From the NCBI GenBank assembly GCA_015548865.1, contig JADMXW010000014.1, positions 40,950-104,949 of the forward strand: a DNA stretch of 64,000 bases. Reading direction: 5' to 3'. Below the pieces are notes generated by a model. That model saw only the letters and a program-made list of their open reading frames with translations. It made no database searches and was not told the origin of the DNA. Positions within the stretch are counted from its first letter, which is position 1. Each line of letters opens with the position of its first letter. The translations under genes were made by a program, and so were the position numbers. Of the stretch, positions 36,045 to 47,146 are shown piece by piece. The stretch comes from Serratia marcescens. Its GTDB lineage: Bacteria; Pseudomonadota; Gammaproteobacteria; Enterobacterales; Enterobacteriaceae.

Positions 36045-36254
36045 ATGGAAGGTATTAGCATTGCCAAACTGTTGGTGATTGCCGCGCTGATCGTATTGCT
36101 GTTTGGCACCAATAAACTGCGCTCGCTGGGCGGCGATTTGGGGGCAGCAATCAAAGGGTTCAAGAAAGCAATGAATGACGATCAGTCAGTGAAACCGACC
36201 ACTGCCGGGGAAGACACTGCATCCGCCGGTGAGATTCGTCATAATAAAGAGTAA
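36045..36254 (+). CDS. tatE: Sec-independent translocase component TatE (TatA family)
   Basis: The 69-residue protein has one N-terminal membrane helix ([19 protein letters not shown]), the hinge and amphipathic helix [19 protein letters not shown], and a polar tail. It is a minor TatA paralogue of the twin-arginine export pore. Its place upstream of lipA identifies it as TatE rather than TatA. ATG 36045 has AGGTAGG seven bases upstream. Confidence 0.92.
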   Translation: MEGISIAKLLVIAALIVLLFGTNKLRSLGGDLGAAIKGFKKAMNDDQSVKPTTAGEDTASAGEIRHNKE

Positions 36255-36272
36255 TCATATCGGTAAAAAGAT

Positions 36273-36453
36273 GGCCTGATGGCCGTTTGAGATTGCTGAC
36301 AAAGGGCTCCACGTCCACCGTTATTCCCGCGAAGGCGGGAATTTCTTGCAGGTGAAACGCGTTTCTTCTGGCAGAGATCCTCGGCTTTCGCCGAGGATGA
36401 TGAGGTAAAGTGATTTTGTCGTCAGTCTGAGACGGCCTGATGGCCGTCCTTTT
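36273..36453. repeat. Four stacked hairpins between tatE and lipA
   Basis: In order: GGCC-TGAT-GGCC (36273-36284), ATTCCCGC/GCGGGAAT (36323-36342), ATCCTCGGC/GCCGAGGAT (36377-36398), and GACGGCC-TGAT-GGCCGTC followed by CTTTT (36431-36453). The first and last share GGCCTGATGGCCGT. The last can terminate plus-strand transcription. The two inner ones resemble REP-like intergenic palindromes. Confidence 0.6.
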
Positions 36454-36527
36454 ACAGTGCATACAATCGCGATATACGTGTCGCAACACGTTCAATGTGT
36501 AACTAAATATTCTTACACCGAGGGTGC

Positions 36528-37493
36528 TTACTTAACCTCAATCCCTTTGGCTTGCAAGTCTGCATGGTATGACGAGCGAACAAAAGGACCACAGGCTGCG
36601 TGGGTAAAGCCCATCGCCATCGCTTCTGCTTTCATTTCGTCAAACTCTTCCGGGCTGACATAGCGTTTCACTGGCAGGTGATGGCGGCTTGGCTGCAAAT
36701 ATTGCCCTAACGTCAACATGGTGACGCCGTGGCGGCGCAGATCGCGCATCACTTCAACGATCTCTGCATTGGTTTCCCCCAGTCCAACCATCAAGCCCGA
36801 TTTGGTTGGGATCTCAGGGTGGGAGGCTTTAAAATTCTCAAGCAATTTCAGTGACCACTCGTAGTTTGCGCCAGGGCGAACTTGACGGTAGAGGCGTGGC
36901 ACGTTTTCCAGGTTATGGTTAAACACGTCGGGTGGCGTTACGTTCAGGATATCTAACGCCTTATCCATACGACCACGGAAGTCTGGCACCAGCGTTTCAA
37001 TGCGAATATGCGGGTTTTTACGGCGGATAGCCGCGATGCAATCGGCAAAGTGTTGTGCTCCCCCATCGCGCAAGTCATCACGGTCTACCGAGGTGATAAC
37101 CACGTAGCGCAGCCCCATGTCATGGATTGTCTGTGCCAGTTTCTCCGGCTCATTGGCATCGGGGGTAACTGGACGGCCATGCGCTACGTCGCAGAACGGG
37201 CAGCGACGAGTACAGATAGCCCCCAGAATCATAAAGGTTGCTGTACCGTGGTTGAAACATTCTGCCAGATTTGGGCAGGAAGCCTCTTCACAGACAGAGT
37301 GCAGGCCATTTTTACGCATGGCGGCCTTGATGCCTTGAATGCGGCTGGAATCCGCTGGCAGTTTGATTTTCATCCATTCAGGTTTACGCAGTAGCTCTTG
37401 CCGCTCAGTCACGACGGTGCGCACGGGGATGAGTGCCATTTTGTCTGCATCGCGGTATTTAACACCACGTTCCATCTGAATCGGTTTACTCAT
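36528..37493 (-). CDS. lipA: Lipoyl synthase LipA
   Basis: The 321-residue radical-SAM enzyme inserts two sulfurs into octanoyl groups on carrier proteins. It has the auxiliary cluster motif [12 protein letters not shown] (CxxxxCxxxxxC) and the radical-SAM motif CTRRCPFC. The C-terminal serine ligand is in [14 protein letters not shown] 37493 gives the E. coli length ([10 protein letters not shown]); the longer frame has no ribosome site. TATAAT on the minus strand at 37597-37602 is a candidate -10. It acts after LipB, encoded next upstream. Confidence 0.97.
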   Translation of the reverse strand: MSKPIQMERGVKYRDADKMALIPVRTVVTERQELLRKPEWMKIKLPADSSRIQGIKAAMRKNGLHSVCEEASCPNLAECFNHGTATFMILGAICTRRCPFCDVAHGRPVTPDANEPEKLAQTIHDMGLRYVVITSVDRDDLRDGGAQHFADCIAAIRRKNPHIRIETLVPDFRGRMDKALDILNVTPPDVFNHNLENVPRLYRQVRPGANYEWSLKLLENFKASHPEIPTKSGLMVGLGETNAEIVEVMRDLRRHGVTMLTLGQYLQPSRHHLPVKRYVSPEEFDEMKAEAMAMGFTHAACGPFVRSSYHADLQAKGIEVK

Positions 37494-37706
37494 GATAGCC
37501 TGGTTCCAGTTCTGAATCACAGATTGAATCATGGTTTATTCTTTATGATTCAATGGATTGCGTTTTTAGTTAAACTTTTTTTTAAAAACTATAAGAATTA
37601 TACCATCTTTGGCGTCTGACATTCAGCCTTTACGTCGCACAAATGCACAAATAATGTAAATAGAATGTAATCCGACCCAGATAAGTATAAGCCAAACCGT
37701 GAGATT

Positions 37707-38393
37707 TTATGGCGTTACGGCGTGCGGTTCCGGCGCACCTTGAGTAGCCCAGTCCCATGTCAATGGCACTTGTTGAGTGTAGCGAAGCTGTTGCATAAAG
37801 GTCGCTACCAATATCGGCGCTACGTCCGCCACGTCTACGCCTGGTGCAAGCGTGCTGACTTGTGTCATCACCATGCCTGCGTAACCGCATGGGTTGATCC
37901 GCAGAAAAGGTGTCAGATCCATGTTGATGTTGAGCGCCAGCCCGTGGAAAGAGCATCCTTTGCGAATACGCAGGCCGAGCGAACAGATTTTGCTGTCCTG
38001 TATATAAACACCCGGCGCATCAGCACGGGCATGAGCCGTGATGCTAAACTGCGCCAGTGTACCGATCACTGTGTTTTCGATAGCTGTGACCAGTTCACGG
38101 ACACCTACCTTTCGGCGTTTTAAATCCACCAGCACATACATCACTTGCTGACCGGGTCCGTGATAGGTCACCTGACCGCCACGATCGCTCTGAATAACCG
38201 GAATGTCACCGGTGGTCAGCAGGTGCTCCACTTTACCAGCCTGTCCTTGGGTAAACACAGGAGGATGTTGCACCAGCCAGAGTTCATCGGCGCTCTGACT
38301 GTCACGCAGGTCGGTGAAACGGTGCATTGCTAATGAGACAGGCTCATAGGGTTGTACGCCAAGCTGACGTACGATGATCTTATCCTGTAGCAA
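37707..38393 (-). CDS. lipB: Octanoyl transferase LipB (TTG start)
   Basis: The 228-residue enzyme moves octanoate from acyl carrier protein to the lipoyl domains of dehydrogenases. [18 protein letters not shown], the Lys in [14 protein letters not shown] and the catalytic Cys in INPCGYAGM are present. It begins at TTG, as lipB of E. coli does, with only a weak GAAG upstream. The C-terminus is about 15 residues longer than in E. coli. It is followed by lipA 213 bases on. Confidence 0.94.
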   Translation of the reverse strand: MLQDKIIVRQLGVQPYEPVSLAMHRFTDLRDSQSADELWLVQHPPVFTQGQAGKVEHLLTTGDIPVIQSDRGGQVTYHGPGQQVMYVLVDLKRRKVGVRELVTAIENTVIGTLAQFSITAHARADAPGVYIQDSKICSLGLRIRKGCSFHGLALNINMDLTPFLRINPCGYAGMVMTQVSTLAPGVDVADVAPILVATFMQQLRYTQQVPLTWDWATQGAPEPHAVTP

Positions 38394-38499
38394 AGTCGTG
38401 ATCTTCAGGTTAAGTAAAACAATGGTGCAGATTATAGTCGCGGGAAGCGTCAGCGAACAACATTGATGTGCATTTTCCCGCGATTATCTGGGGCGCTGC

Positions 38500-38763
38500 T
38501 TATAGCACAACGCGAACAATGTCGATATCGCCCAGCTCTTCGTAGAGTGTCTCGACTTGCTCAATGTGAGTCGCAGTGATGGTAATGGAAACTGAATGGT
38601 AATTGCCTTTGCTGCTCGGTTTCACCAGCGGGCTGTAATCACCCGGGGCATGGCGTTGCACCACTTCGACAACGCGGTCTACCAATTCTGGCTGCGCAAG
38701 CCCCATCACCTTATAGGTGAATGTACAGGGAAATTCGAGCAGTTCGTTGAGTTTGGTTTTCAT
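38500..38763 (-). CDS. ybeD: DUF493 regulatory-type protein YbeD
   Basis: The 87-residue protein is an ACT-like alpha/beta fold, nearly identical in length and sequence to E. coli YbeD ([34 protein letters not shown]). The function is not established; it always lies between dacA and lipB. ATG 38763 has GGAG five bases upstream. Confidence 0.95.
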   Translation of the reverse strand: MKTKLNELLEFPCTFTYKVMGLAQPELVDRVVEVVQRHAPGDYSPLVKPSSKGNYHSVSITITATHIEQVETLYEELGDIDIVRVVL

Positions 38764-38882
38764 GTGTTCTCCAGATGGATCGGTGCCCATGCTGATCGTC
38801 GCTGTTCAATATAAAGTATAACTCCCGCCGCAGCGGGAGTAATCATCTCTGAATATGGGGTCGAAAATCGCTAACCCAAGGG

Positions 38883-40094
38883 TTAACCCAACCAGCGATG
38901 GAACATCAGGCGAATGTAGTCAAACAGACGACCAAAAATGCCACCTTCTTTCACTTCATTCATTACAACCAATGGACGCTGTTCAATGGTTTTGCCATCA
39001 AGTTGGAAGTTAATGGTACCCACAACCTGATTCTTGCTCAACGGTGCATGCAGTTCGGTGTTGTTTAGCACATAACTGGCTTTCAGATCCTTCATTCGAC
39101 CACGCGGAATAGTGAGATAGGCATCTTTTTCCACGCTTAGCGAGACCCGATCGCTATCGCCAAACCACACGGGTTCGGAGGCAAACTCTTTGCCGGCTTT
39201 CAGTGGCGCAACGGTTTCAAAGAAACGGAAGCCCCAGGTCAGCAGCTTTTTGCTCTCGGTTTCGCGGCCTTTGAAAGTGCGGCCGCCCATCACTACGGAG
39301 ATCAAACGCATTTGACCTTCGGTCGCTGACGCAACCAAATTGTAACCCGCTGCATTAGTGTGACCGGTTTTGATGCCGTCAACGGTCAGGCTGCTGTCCC
39401 ACAGCAAACCGTTACGGTTCATCTGTTTTATATTGTTGAAAGTAAACTCTTTTTCTTTATAAATAGCGTACTCATCCGGCACATCGCGAATCAACGCTTG
39501 GCCAATAAGCGCCATGTCTCGTGCCGAGCTGTGCTGTCCTGGCGCATCCAGACCGTGCACAGTTTGGAAATTAGTGTTCTGCAAACCCAATGCTTTCACG
39601 TAGTTATTCATCAGGTTAACGAAGGCGTCCTAGCTACCGGCAACATAATCAGCCATAGCGACGCAGGCGTCATTGCCTGATTGCAGAATGATACCGCGGC
39701 TGAGCTGTGAAACCGGTACTCGATCGCCTGGTTTCAGGAACATCAATGAAGAGCCCTGAAAGGTCGGATTACCGGTTGCCCATGCATCCTTACCGACGGT
39801 AACGATGTCATTCTGCGTGATTTTGCCGGATTTCAGCGCTTGGCCGATGACATAACTGGTCATCATTTTGGTGAGGCTAGCGGGATCTCGGCGCGCATCG
39901 GCATTCATTTCAGCCAATACTTTGCCAGAGTTGTAATCAATCAGGATGTACGACTCGGCGTCGATTTGCGGCACGCCGGGGATCATCGTCTTGAGATTGA
40001 CGTCTTCCGCATGGGCCGATGTGGCAAGGCTGACGGCAAGCAGCGTGCCCAGCGCTGTACCTAGGGTGAAACGAGACGTGATAACAGTATTCAT
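38883..40094 (-). pseudogene. dacA: dacA (PBP5, D-Ala-D-Ala carboxypeptidase) interrupted by an in-frame amber codon
   Basis: Read through, this is a 403-residue PBP5, the same length as in E. coli, with signal peptide (cleavage near SAHA/ED), SLTKMM (catalytic Ser), SGNDAC (SxN), IKTGHTN (KTG) and the C-terminal amphipathic membrane anchor. Codon 155 (minus strand, 39632-39630) is TAG. E. coli has Gln here in AAGSQDAF; the window reads VAGS-stop-DAF. The frame is otherwise unbroken, so one C-to-T change (CAG to TAG) explains it. The truncated product would lack KTG and the anchor. No ribosome site stands before the next ATG (39611). It may be a real loss, amber read-through or a sequencing error. 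Confidence 0.92.
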
Positions 40095-40259
40095 GATTGG
40101 AACTACAACATCCGTGGAGTGAAGTTAAAAAACGAGCCGTACTATAACAGATGCGTAATGGCGCGGCACCAGACATTCCGTTACTTGATTTTGCCAAACC
40201 AGAATTGAGTAACATGCTCATGTCCGCGCGCAACCACTGCGCGAACACAAGCGATAGGG

Positions 40260-41372
40260 TTACAGTGTGTCCGCGGCCGTGACAAAAGAGTGCTGCTGCG
40301 CTTCAGTGGCTAAACGCTGCTGAAGGTCAGTTGCCTGTTGGCGGTTTTGAAAGGGCCCTAGCTGTACACGGTATAACCCGTTACTGGGTGTCACTTTCCC
40401 CGTCACATGGAAGCGATCGCTCAGGCTTTTCAGCCAGGTTTGCGCTCGCTGTGGATCGCTCAACGCGCCAACCTGCACCAGATAGCGCCCGTTGCTACTG
40501 GCTACTGGTATTGAAGTTGAAGCTGCAGCCGCGGATAGCGGACGCACTGAGGATGCTGCTGGCGCAGGGGTGATGGGTGTGGCAGCGCTGGTGTCTTCCA
40601 GTACGCCTGATCGCAATGCGGTAGGTGCTCCGAGGAACCCATTTTGCCGAGCACTGGTACTGCTGGCGGGCATATCACTGTTACTGTGCACTGTTAGGGT
40701 GCTGTTGCTGACGGGGCTGCTGGCGATGGCTGTAGGAGCACTGCTTTCCATCATCGGGGTGCCTAATCCGCTGGAACCGAGATTCGGGCGATCGGGCAGG
40801 GCGAAGCTCTGTTTTGCGACGGTAGTCCCAATGGTGCCTGGCCCAGAAAGTGAACCGTCTGGTGCAACGACGATCGCTTCGACTTTTACTTTGGTGTTAT
40901 TGGAAATATTGAGACGATCGCCTGCGGCTTTGGACAGGTCAATAATTCTTCCCGGCGTGTACGGGCCACGATCGTTTACGCGTACCACCAAACGACGGCC
41001 ATTGCTCAGGTTTGTCACCCGAACGTAGCTGGGCAAAGGGAGCGTGGGGTGAGCGGCGGTAATGGCGTTGGGATCGAAAATTTCACCGATGGAGGTGCGA
41101 TTGCCACTGGCTTCTGCGCCGTACCAGGTGGCAAGGCCGACTTCGGAGAAGTTTTGGGTATTCTGGATAATCTTGTAGGTTTTACCCTTGATGGTGTAAT
41201 CCTGCAGGGTGCTTGGATTATAGGGTTCGTAGCGTGGCTCTGCGCCGCCAATCTCTTCCACCGGGCCGTTGTAGGCAGGTGCTTGAGTGACAGGCGCTCG
41301 CGGTGTTTCTGTGGTGGTACAGGCCGCGAGCGTCAAGGTGACGATGCTTACCCAAAGCCAATCCTTACGCAT
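40260..41372 (-). CDS. rlpA: Septal-ring lytic transglycosylase RlpA
   Basis: The 370-residue outer-membrane lipoprotein has a lipobox LTLAAC, a double-psi beta-barrel domain (GLATWYGAEASGNRTSIGE, RVNDRGPYTPGRIIDLS) and, after a long Ser/Ala/Pro-rich linker, a C-terminal SPOR domain (YLVQVGALSDPQRAQTWL). SPOR binds denuded glycan at the division site. The catalytic activity, shown in Pseudomonas, is uncertain in enterobacteria. It lies in the mrdAB-rlpA-dacA cell-wall cluster. Confidence 0.95.
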   Translation of the reverse strand: MRKDWLWVSIVTLTLAACTTTETPRAPVTQAPAYNGPVEEIGGAEPRYEPYNPSTLQDYTIKGKTYKIIQNTQNFSEVGLATWYGAEASGNRTSIGEIFDPNAITAAHPTLPLPSYVRVTNLSNGRRLVVRVNDRGPYTPGRIIDLSKAAGDRLNISNNTKVKVEAIVVAPDGSLSGPGTIGTTVAKQSFALPDRPNLGSSGLGTPMMESSAPTAIASSPVSNSTLTVHSNSDMPASSTSARQNGFLGAPTALRSGVLEDTSAATPITPAPAASSVRPLSAAAASTSIPVASSNGRYLVQVGALSDPQRAQTWLKSLSDRFHVTGKVTPSNGLYRVQLGPFQNRQQATDLQQRLATEAQQHSFVTAADTL

Positions 41373-41386
41373 GTGTTTACCTCACT

Positions 41387-42499
41387 TTATAAGTTTTTCG
41401 AGAGCATCTTACGGTGCGTGTGGATTGACATCACGATGCCAAACCCCGCCATCAACACCACCAACGCCGAGCCGCCGTAACTGATAAGCGGTAGCGGCAC
41501 CCCGACCACAGGCAAAATACCGCTCACCATCCCTATGTTAACAAAAACGTAGACAAACAAGATCAAAATCAGGCCGCCCACCATAACCCGGCCAAAAGAG
41601 GTTTGTGCATTGGCAGCAATCACCAGACCGCGCATGATAACAAACAGGTACATGGCGATCAGAATCAGTACGCCGATCAATCCTAACTCTTCAGCCAATA
41701 CGGCAAAAATAAAGTCAGTATGGCGCTCTGGTAAGAACTCGAGCTGGGACTGTGTGCCTTGCAACCAGCCTTTGCCAGACAGACCGCCAGAGCCGATGGC
41801 AATTTTGGATTGAATAATATGGTAGCCCGCACCCAGCGGATCGCTTTCCGGATCGAGCAGCATCATCACTCGGGCTCGTTGGTAATCGTGCATCAAGAAG
41901 AACCAGAGCACGGGAATAAATGCTGCAAGCAATACCAGCGCTACGGTAATCAGTCGCCAGCTCATCCCAGCCAAAAACAGCACAAACAAGCCGGATGCGG
42001 CCACCAGAATGGATGTTCCCAGATCGGGCTGTGCCGCCACCAGTAGGGTGGGCAGGAAGATCAATATCAAGGCGATGCCGGTGTTTTTTAGCGAAGGCGG
42101 GCACATATCGCGGTTAATAAAGCGTGCAACCATCAATGGCACGGCAATTTTAGCAATTTCTGAAGGCTGAAAACGGACAAAACCAAGATCGAGCCAGCGC
42201 TGTGCCCCTTTACTGATCTGACCAAACACATCGACCATGATTAACAGAATCACGCAGACAATATAAAGATAAGGTGCCCAGCCTTCGTAAACGCGTGGCG
42301 GAATTTGTGCCATGATGACCATCACGGCAAGCCCAATAGCAATCTGTGCCGCTTTACGTTCCATCATGCCGATATCCTGGCCGCTGGCACTCCACATCAC
42401 GAACAGGCTGTACCCGAGCAGCGCCAGAATACAGAGCAGAAACGGTAGGTCGATGTGAATCTTGGTCCAGATCGACCTTTTTTGTTGGCTTTCAGTCAT
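41387..42499 (-). CDS. mrdB: Rod-shape SEDS glycosyltransferase RodA (MrdB)
   Basis: The 370-residue protein has ten membrane segments and polymerises lipid II for the elongasome, paired with PBP2. SEDS landmarks are [24 protein letters not shown] (essential Asp region), [19 protein letters not shown] and [14 protein letters not shown]. It starts eight bases after mrdA ends, so the two are co-expressed. Confidence 0.97.
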   Translation of the reverse strand: MTESQQKRSIWTKIHIDLPFLLCILALLGYSLFVMWSASGQDIGMMERKAAQIAIGLAVMVIMAQIPPRVYEGWAPYLYIVCVILLIMVDVFGQISKGAQRWLDLGFVRFQPSEIAKIAVPLMVARFINRDMCPPSLKNTGIALILIFLPTLLVAAQPDLGTSILVAASGLFVLFLAGMSWRLITVALVLLAAFIPVLWFFLMHDYQRARVMMLLDPESDPLGAGYHIIQSKIAIGSGGLSGKGWLQGTQSQLEFLPERHTDFIFAVLAEELGLIGVLILIAMYLFVIMRGLVIAANAQTSFGRVMVGGLILILFVYVFVNIGMVSGILPVVGVPLPLISYGGSALVVLMAGFGIVMSIHTHRKMLSKNL

Positions 42500-42507
42500 T
42501 GCGGCGG

Positions 42508-44412
42508 TTACTCGCTTTCAGAACCGGGTGCGCTCGGTGGCGCATCTGGCAATTCGGTGTTGTTATCGCCCAGCATGATGTGGTCGAAAATCTGGCGTAC
42601 TAACGCGCCAATCGCCGGACCCGCGCCACCATTCTCCAGAACAATGGAAATGGCGATCTTCGGGTTGTTGTAGGGCGCGTAAGCGGTCAGTAATTTGTGG
42701 TCGCGCAAATGTTCGGCGATTTTATGCGCATTGTATGTCTCATTTTCTTTCAGACCAAATACCTGAGCCGTACCGGTTTTGGCTGCAATCTTGTAGGGGG
42801 CATCGGCAAAGAATTTGTGTGCAGTACCGTTCTGGCGGTTGGCAACCCCATACATCCCATCTTTGGCTATTTCCCAATAACTGGCACGAACATCACCCAG
42901 TCTTGATACCTCTTGCTGGCGGTAAGGTACAATCGTACCGCTGTTACGGGCGCTGTAAAGCAGGTGGGGGGTTTTCACCTTGCCATCGTTAATCAGCGTT
43001 GTCAGCGCTTTAGCCATTTGAATCGGCGTGGCAATCCAGTAGCCTTGCCCAATACCGACCGGAATGGTATCCCCTTGGTACCAGGGACGTTTGAAACGTT
43101 TTTGCTTCCATTCACGGGTTGGCATATTACCGGAACGTTCTTCTGACAGGTCGATACCGGTGTATTCGCCGTAGCCAAATTTGTTCATCCATTCTGCCAG
43201 GCGATCGATGCCCATGTCATAAGCGACCTGATAGAAGAAGGTATCCGCAGACTCCTCCAATGACTTGGTCACATTTAACCGCCCATGGCCCCATTTTTTC
43301 CAGTCGCGAAACCGTTTTTCTGAACCAGGCAATTGCCACCAGCCGGGATCGAACAGTGAAGAGGTTGGTGTGATCACGTTGGCACTTAATGCCGAGGCGG
43401 CAATATAGGGTTTCACCGTGGAAGCGGGGGGATACAGGCCCTGTGTGGCGCGGTTAATCAGCGGTTTGTTGGGATCGTTTAGCAGCGCACGGTAATCTTT
43501 GGTCGAGATACCATCAACAAACAGGTTAGGATCGTAGCTTGGCGTGGAAACCAACGCGCGCAGACCGCCATCGCGTGGATCAATGATCACAACCGCCGCC
43601 CGACTGCCTTCCAGCAGCTTCTCGATATAGATCTGCAGATGTAAATCTATGGTGAGGTAGATATCTTGTCCTGCCTGCGGAGGTTGTTCATGTAACTGAC
43701 GAATAACGCGCCCGCGGTTATTGACTTCCACCTCTTCGTAGCCAGGCTTGCCGTGCAAAATATCTTCGTAGTAACGTTCAATGCCCAGTTTACCAATGTC
43801 ACGCGTGGCCGCGTAATCGGCGATTTTTTCTTCTTTATTGAGCCGCTCAACGTCTTTATCGTTGATTTTCGACACATAGCCGATGACATGGGTGAGTGCT
43901 GAGCCATAGGGATAGTAACGGCGTTGATAGCCTTTAACTTCTACGCCGGGAAAACGGTATTGGTTAACGGCAAAGCGTGCGACATCAACATCGCTTAATG
44001 CAGTTTTGACCGGAATGGAAGTGAAGCGGCGTGAGCGTTTACGTTCTTTCTCAAAATTTTCTAAATCATCGTCGGTGAGGTTGACGATGGGCTTCAGAGC
44101 GGCCAACGTATCTTGCAGGTTTTCGACCTTGTCCGGCACCAGTTCAAGCTGGTAAATGGTGCGATTTAGCGCCAGTGGAATACCGTTACGATCGTAAATG
44201 ATGCCGCGACTGGGGGCGATGGGAACCAGCTTGATACGGTTTGCATTTGAGCGTGTGCGGTAGTCATCAACGCGCACCACTTGCAAATGGTACAGATTGG
44301 TCACCAACACGCCAGAAAGCAGCAAAATACCGATGAACGCCACTAAAGCACGACGTACGAAAAGGGCGGATTCCGCCGAATAATCACGAAAGGGTTTATG
44401 TTCTGTTTTCAT
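42508..44412 (-). CDS. mrdA: Penicillin-binding protein 2 (MrdA)
   Basis: The 634-residue class B transpeptidase drives cell elongation with RodA. It has a single N-terminal membrane anchor ([20 protein letters not shown]), a pedestal domain, and a transpeptidase domain with [10 protein letters not shown] (SxxK; Ser about residue 330), SADTF (SxD) and AAKTGTAQV (KTG). The C-terminus is Ser/Pro-rich. It is upstream of mrdB and downstream of rlmH. Confidence 0.97.
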   Translation of the reverse strand: MKTEHKPFRDYSAESALFVRRALVAFIGILLLSGVLVTNLYHLQVVRVDDYRTRSNANRIKLVPIAPSRGIIYDRNGIPLALNRTIYQLELVPDKVENLQDTLAALKPIVNLTDDDLENFEKERKRSRRFTSIPVKTALSDVDVARFAVNQYRFPGVEVKGYQRRYYPYGSALTHVIGYVSKINDKDVERLNKEEKIADYAATRDIGKLGIERYYEDILHGKPGYEEVEVNNRGRVIRQLHEQPPQAGQDIYLTIDLHLQIYIEKLLEGSRAAVVIIDPRDGGLRALVSTPSYDPNLFVDGISTKDYRALLNDPNKPLINRATQGLYPPASTVKPYIAASALSANVITPTSSLFDPGWWQLPGSEKRFRDWKKWGHGRLNVTKSLEESADTFFYQVAYDMGIDRLAEWMNKFGYGEYTGIDLSEERSGNMPTREWKQKRFKRPWYQGDTIPVGIGQGYWIATPIQMAKALTTLINDGKVKTPHLLYSARNSGTIVPYRQQEVSRLGDVRASYWEIAKDGMYGVANRQNGTAHKFFADAPYKIAAKTGTAQVFGLKENETYNAHKIAEHLRDHKLLTAYAPYNNPKIAISIVLENGGAGPAIGALVRQIFDHIMLGDNNTELPDAPPSAPGSESE

Positions 44413-44446
44413 CCGGCAACTATTTCGTGTGTTTCATCGTACAGTC

Positions 44447-44917
44447 TTACTCTCTATGGTAAGGGTGGTTGGTGGTGATGCTCCATGCCCGATAAAGGCT
44501 CTCAGCCACCAATACGCGCACCAGCGGGTGCGGCAGCGTTAACGGTGAAAGCGACCAGCTTTGCTCTGCAGCCGCTTTGCAGGCCGGGGCTAATCCTTCC
44601 GGTCCACCAATGAGCAAACTGACGTCGCGCCCATCTTGTTTCCAGCGTTCCAACTGGCTGGCAAGCTGCGGGGTTTCCCACGGCGTGCCGGGAATGTCCA
44701 GCGTAACAATGCGATTGCCCTTGCCTATTGCAGCCAGCATCAATTCTCCTTCGCGCTCCAGAATGCGTTTGATGTCAGCATTCTTCCCCCGTTTGCCGGC
44801 AGGGATTTCAATGAGCTCAAAGGGCATATCTTTTGGAAAACGTCGCAGATAATCAGAAAAGCCTGTCTGCACCCAGTCCGGCATTTTGGTGCCAACGGCG
44901 ACCAATTGGAGCCTCAT
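44447..44917 (-). CDS. rlmH: 23S rRNA pseudouridine1915 N3-methyltransferase RlmH
   Basis: The 156-residue SPOUT methyltransferase modifies Psi1915 of helix 69 on assembled 70S ribosomes. [20 protein letters not shown] and the knotted SAM-binding end [18 protein letters not shown] are present. It starts one base after rsfS, its partner in ribosome biology. Confidence 0.96.
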   Translation of the reverse strand: MRLQLVAVGTKMPDWVQTGFSDYLRRFPKDMPFELIEIPAGKRGKNADIKRILEREGELMLAAIGKGNRIVTLDIPGTPWETPQLASQLERWKQDGRDVSLLIGGPEGLAPACKAAAEQSWSLSPLTLPHPLVRVLVAESLYRAWSITTNHPYHRE

Positions 44918-44918
44918 G

Positions 44919-45236
44919 CTAGCTCCACAGCTTTTCCAGCTCGTACAAATGACGGCTTTCTTCTTGCATTACGTGCACCATAACATCACCGAGATCGACA
45001 ACGACCCAGTCTGCGCCTTGTTCGCCTTCCACACCGAGTGGAATCATACCGGCTGCGCGCGAGGCTTGTACCACATGATCCGCGATAGAAATGACATGGC
45101 GGCTGGATGTGCCGGTGCAGATGATCATGCAGTCTGTAATGCTGGATTTGCCACGCACGTTCAGCGCAATAATATCCTGGCCTTTTAAATCATCTATTTT
45201 ATCAATAACAAAATCTTGGAGTGCTTGGCCTTGCAA
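44919..45236 (-). CDS. rsfS: Ribosomal silencing factor RsfS (TTG start)
   Basis: The 105-residue protein binds uL14 and blocks subunit joining in stationary phase or starvation. [36 protein letters not shown] and [10 protein letters not shown] are the family core. TTG 45236 is supported by AGGAGG five to six bases upstream and gives the E. coli length. The 223 bases up to nadD hold no gene I can see (the cobC-like gene found here in E. coli is absent). Confidence 0.95.
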   Translation of the reverse strand: MQGQALQDFVIDKIDDLKGQDIIALNVRGKSSITDCMIICTGTSSRHVISIADHVVQASRAAGMIPLGVEGEQGADWVVVDLGDVMVHVMQEESRHLYELEKLWS

Positions 45237-45459
45237 AGGTTCCTCCTGCTTGGCAGTTCAGCCGGAGAAATGCGCTCCGGCAGGGTAAAAAGGGTAGCAT
45301 GTTCATGCGTAACGTACCGCAGGTGTTTCAGGGGGATCAGCGGTCCATTTTGCGACTCATATTGTGGTATTGAAACGCGCTTTACCGTTTTTTACCGGAC
45401 TGAAAAACCAGCGGCGGAGTATAGCACGCCCAGTGAGAGAGTGGTATGCGGGAAGCGGG

Positions 45460-46122
45460 TTAACGGTATAAGCCGTGAGCATCCATAAAATGCAGTACGG
45501 CTGGGGGAACCAGATCGTCGCAAGGCTGGCCCTTTTGGCGACGTTGGCGAATATCAGTCGCGGAAATGGTGACCAGTGGCGTATGTGCCAAATAAATCAA
45601 TCCATGCGGTTGAGAGTGTAGAGCAGCTGCGTTGTTAACGCAGTGTGCTTCCAGCCACGCTTGCTGTTCTGGGGTATCCAATACGGTGCGGTAACCAGGG
45701 CGTGCGCAGACCAGAAGATGACACACCTTGAGCAACGCCTGCCCGCGGTGCCAAGAGTGCAACGTGAGTAGCGAATCCTGACCGATGATAAAGGCCAATG
45801 GAATTTTATCGCCCATTTCTGCGCGAATCATCTCCATGGTATCAATGGTGTAAGACGGCGTGATGCGCTGCAGTTCTCGGTCATCGACAGTGAATAGAGG
45901 CTTATCCGCAATGGCAAGTTCCACCATGCGTTTACGCTGTTGCGCCGAAGCTTCTGGCTGCTCGCGGTGGGGGGGCACGTTATTGGGCATCAGTATAATA
46001 CGGGTTAACCCAATCTCGTCAGCTAACGCTGTAACCGGACGCAAATGCCCATAGTGGATAGGGTCAAAGGTTCCGCCAAAATAGGCGATAAGTTCAGCGC
46101 GATTAGCGATATTCATCGGCAT
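45460..46122 (-). CDS. nadD: Nicotinate-mononucleotide adenylyltransferase NadD
   Basis: The 220-residue nucleotidyl transferase makes deamido-NAD from NaMN and ATP. It shows [18 protein letters not shown] (GxFxPxHxGH motif) and [18 protein letters not shown] (ISSTxxR-type motif). The ATG overlaps the holA end by 20 bases, as in E. coli. A second in-frame ATG lies six bases on. Confidence 0.95.
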   Translation of the reverse strand: MPMNIANRAELIAYFGGTFDPIHYGHLRPVTALADEIGLTRIILMPNNVPPHREQPEASAQQRKRMVELAIADKPLFTVDDRELQRITPSYTIDTMEMIRAEMGDKIPLAFIIGQDSLLTLHSWHRGQALLKVCHLLVCARPGYRTVLDTPEQQAWLEAHCVNNAAALHSQPHGLIYLAHTPLVTISATDIRQRRQKGQPCDDLVPPAVLHFMDAHGLYR

Positions 46123-47146
46123 TGACGATACCTGGCGAGAGCGGTTTACCGCACAATAACAGCGTCAGTGTTTCTATTTCCGGCCAAATCGGTTGGCCAT
46201 AATCCTGTTTTAGCGTCAGTTCCAGCCGTGTCAGCAGGTGTATGGCCTGCTGTAACGGGGGGGCGTTTAGCCGTTGTAGTGCTTGGGTAAGCAGCGTACG
46301 TCGGTTTTGCCACACTTTGTGTTGATCAAACAAGGTCCGTAAAGGGGTTGTGGACATGCTGCTCTGCAGTGTGACTAATAGCGTCAGTTCACGTTGTAGT
46401 GTACGCAACAGGATCACCGGCTCGCTGTCTTCAGCTTGTAACTGTTGCAAGATGTGCCAGGCTCGTTTGCTTTTGCCTGCCAACACGGCATCAAGCCAGT
46501 GAAACGGCGTGAAGTGTGCTGCATCGTTTACTGCTTGCTCAACGCGTGGCAGCGTGAGTTTGCCGTCAGGATACAACAGTGACAGACGTTCCAGTGCTTG
46601 CATCAACGCCAGCAGGTTGCCCTCATAGCAGTAACACAGCAGTTGCGTGGCAGCATCATCCAATTGTAGTTTGTGTTGTTTGGCGCGTTGCGCCACCCAG
46701 CGCGGCAGTTGAGCCAGTTCAGGCGTCAAGCAGTTGATAATCACGCCGTGCTGTGACAGTGCTTTAAACCAGGCACTGTTTTCTTGCGCTTTGGTCAGCT
46801 TGCTGCCACGTAGAATCGGTAATATATCCTGGTGCAGAAGCCCTGCCAGCTTGACCAGATTTTCAGCCATGGCGGCGTTAGGGCCATTCTCCGGCAGTTG
46901 CAGCAGCAGGCTTTGTCGCGAAGCGAACAGGCTGAGTGCCTGGCACACGCTGAAAATGGCGTCCCAATCAGTGCTTTGGTCTAGAGTAAAGCTGAAATGC
47001 TCAGTAAAGCCCTGCTCACGCGCGTGATGGCGTAGCGTATCCAGACTCTCTTGCAACAAAAGCGGATCGTTGCCAAACAGCAGATAGCAAGCGCGCAGCC
47101 CTTCATTGAGCTGCGCGGCAAGCTGTTCAGGATAGAGGCGGATCAT
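46103..47146 (-). CDS. holA: DNA polymerase III delta subunit HolA
   Basis: The 347-residue clamp-loader subunit opens the beta ring. It begins [20 protein letters not shown]; the [14 protein letters not shown] segment carries the beta-binding region, and the AAA+ and collar domains follow. No Walker A is expected in delta. The ATG overlaps the lptE stop (ATGA). Confidence 0.95.
   Translation of the reverse strand: MIRLYPEQLAAQLNEGLRACYLLFGNDPLLLQESLDTLRHHAREQGFTEHFSFTLDQSTDWDAIFSVCQALSLFASRQSLLLQLPENGPNAAMAENLVKLAGLLHQDILPILRGSKLTKAQENSAWFKALSQHGVIINCLTPELAQLPRWVAQRAKQHKLQLDDAATQLLCYCYEGNLLALMQALERLSLLYPDGKLTLPRVEQAVNDAAHFTPFHWLDAVLAGKSKRAWHILQQLQAEDSEPVILLRTLQRELTLLVTLQSSMSTTPLRTLFDQHKVWQNRRTLLTQALQRLNAPPLQQAIHLLTRLELTLKQDYGQPIWPEIETLTLLLCGKPLSPGIVNADEYR

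Noticed and set aside
39630..40094. Treating the two halves of dacA as two separate genes
   Set aside because: Both are in the same frame, align to one E. coli protein without a gap, and the second half has no ribosome site.
46734..47027. Plus-strand frames opposite holA, leuS, lipB, miaB and other genes
   Set aside because: All are antisense shadows of well-conserved genes, without ribosome sites.
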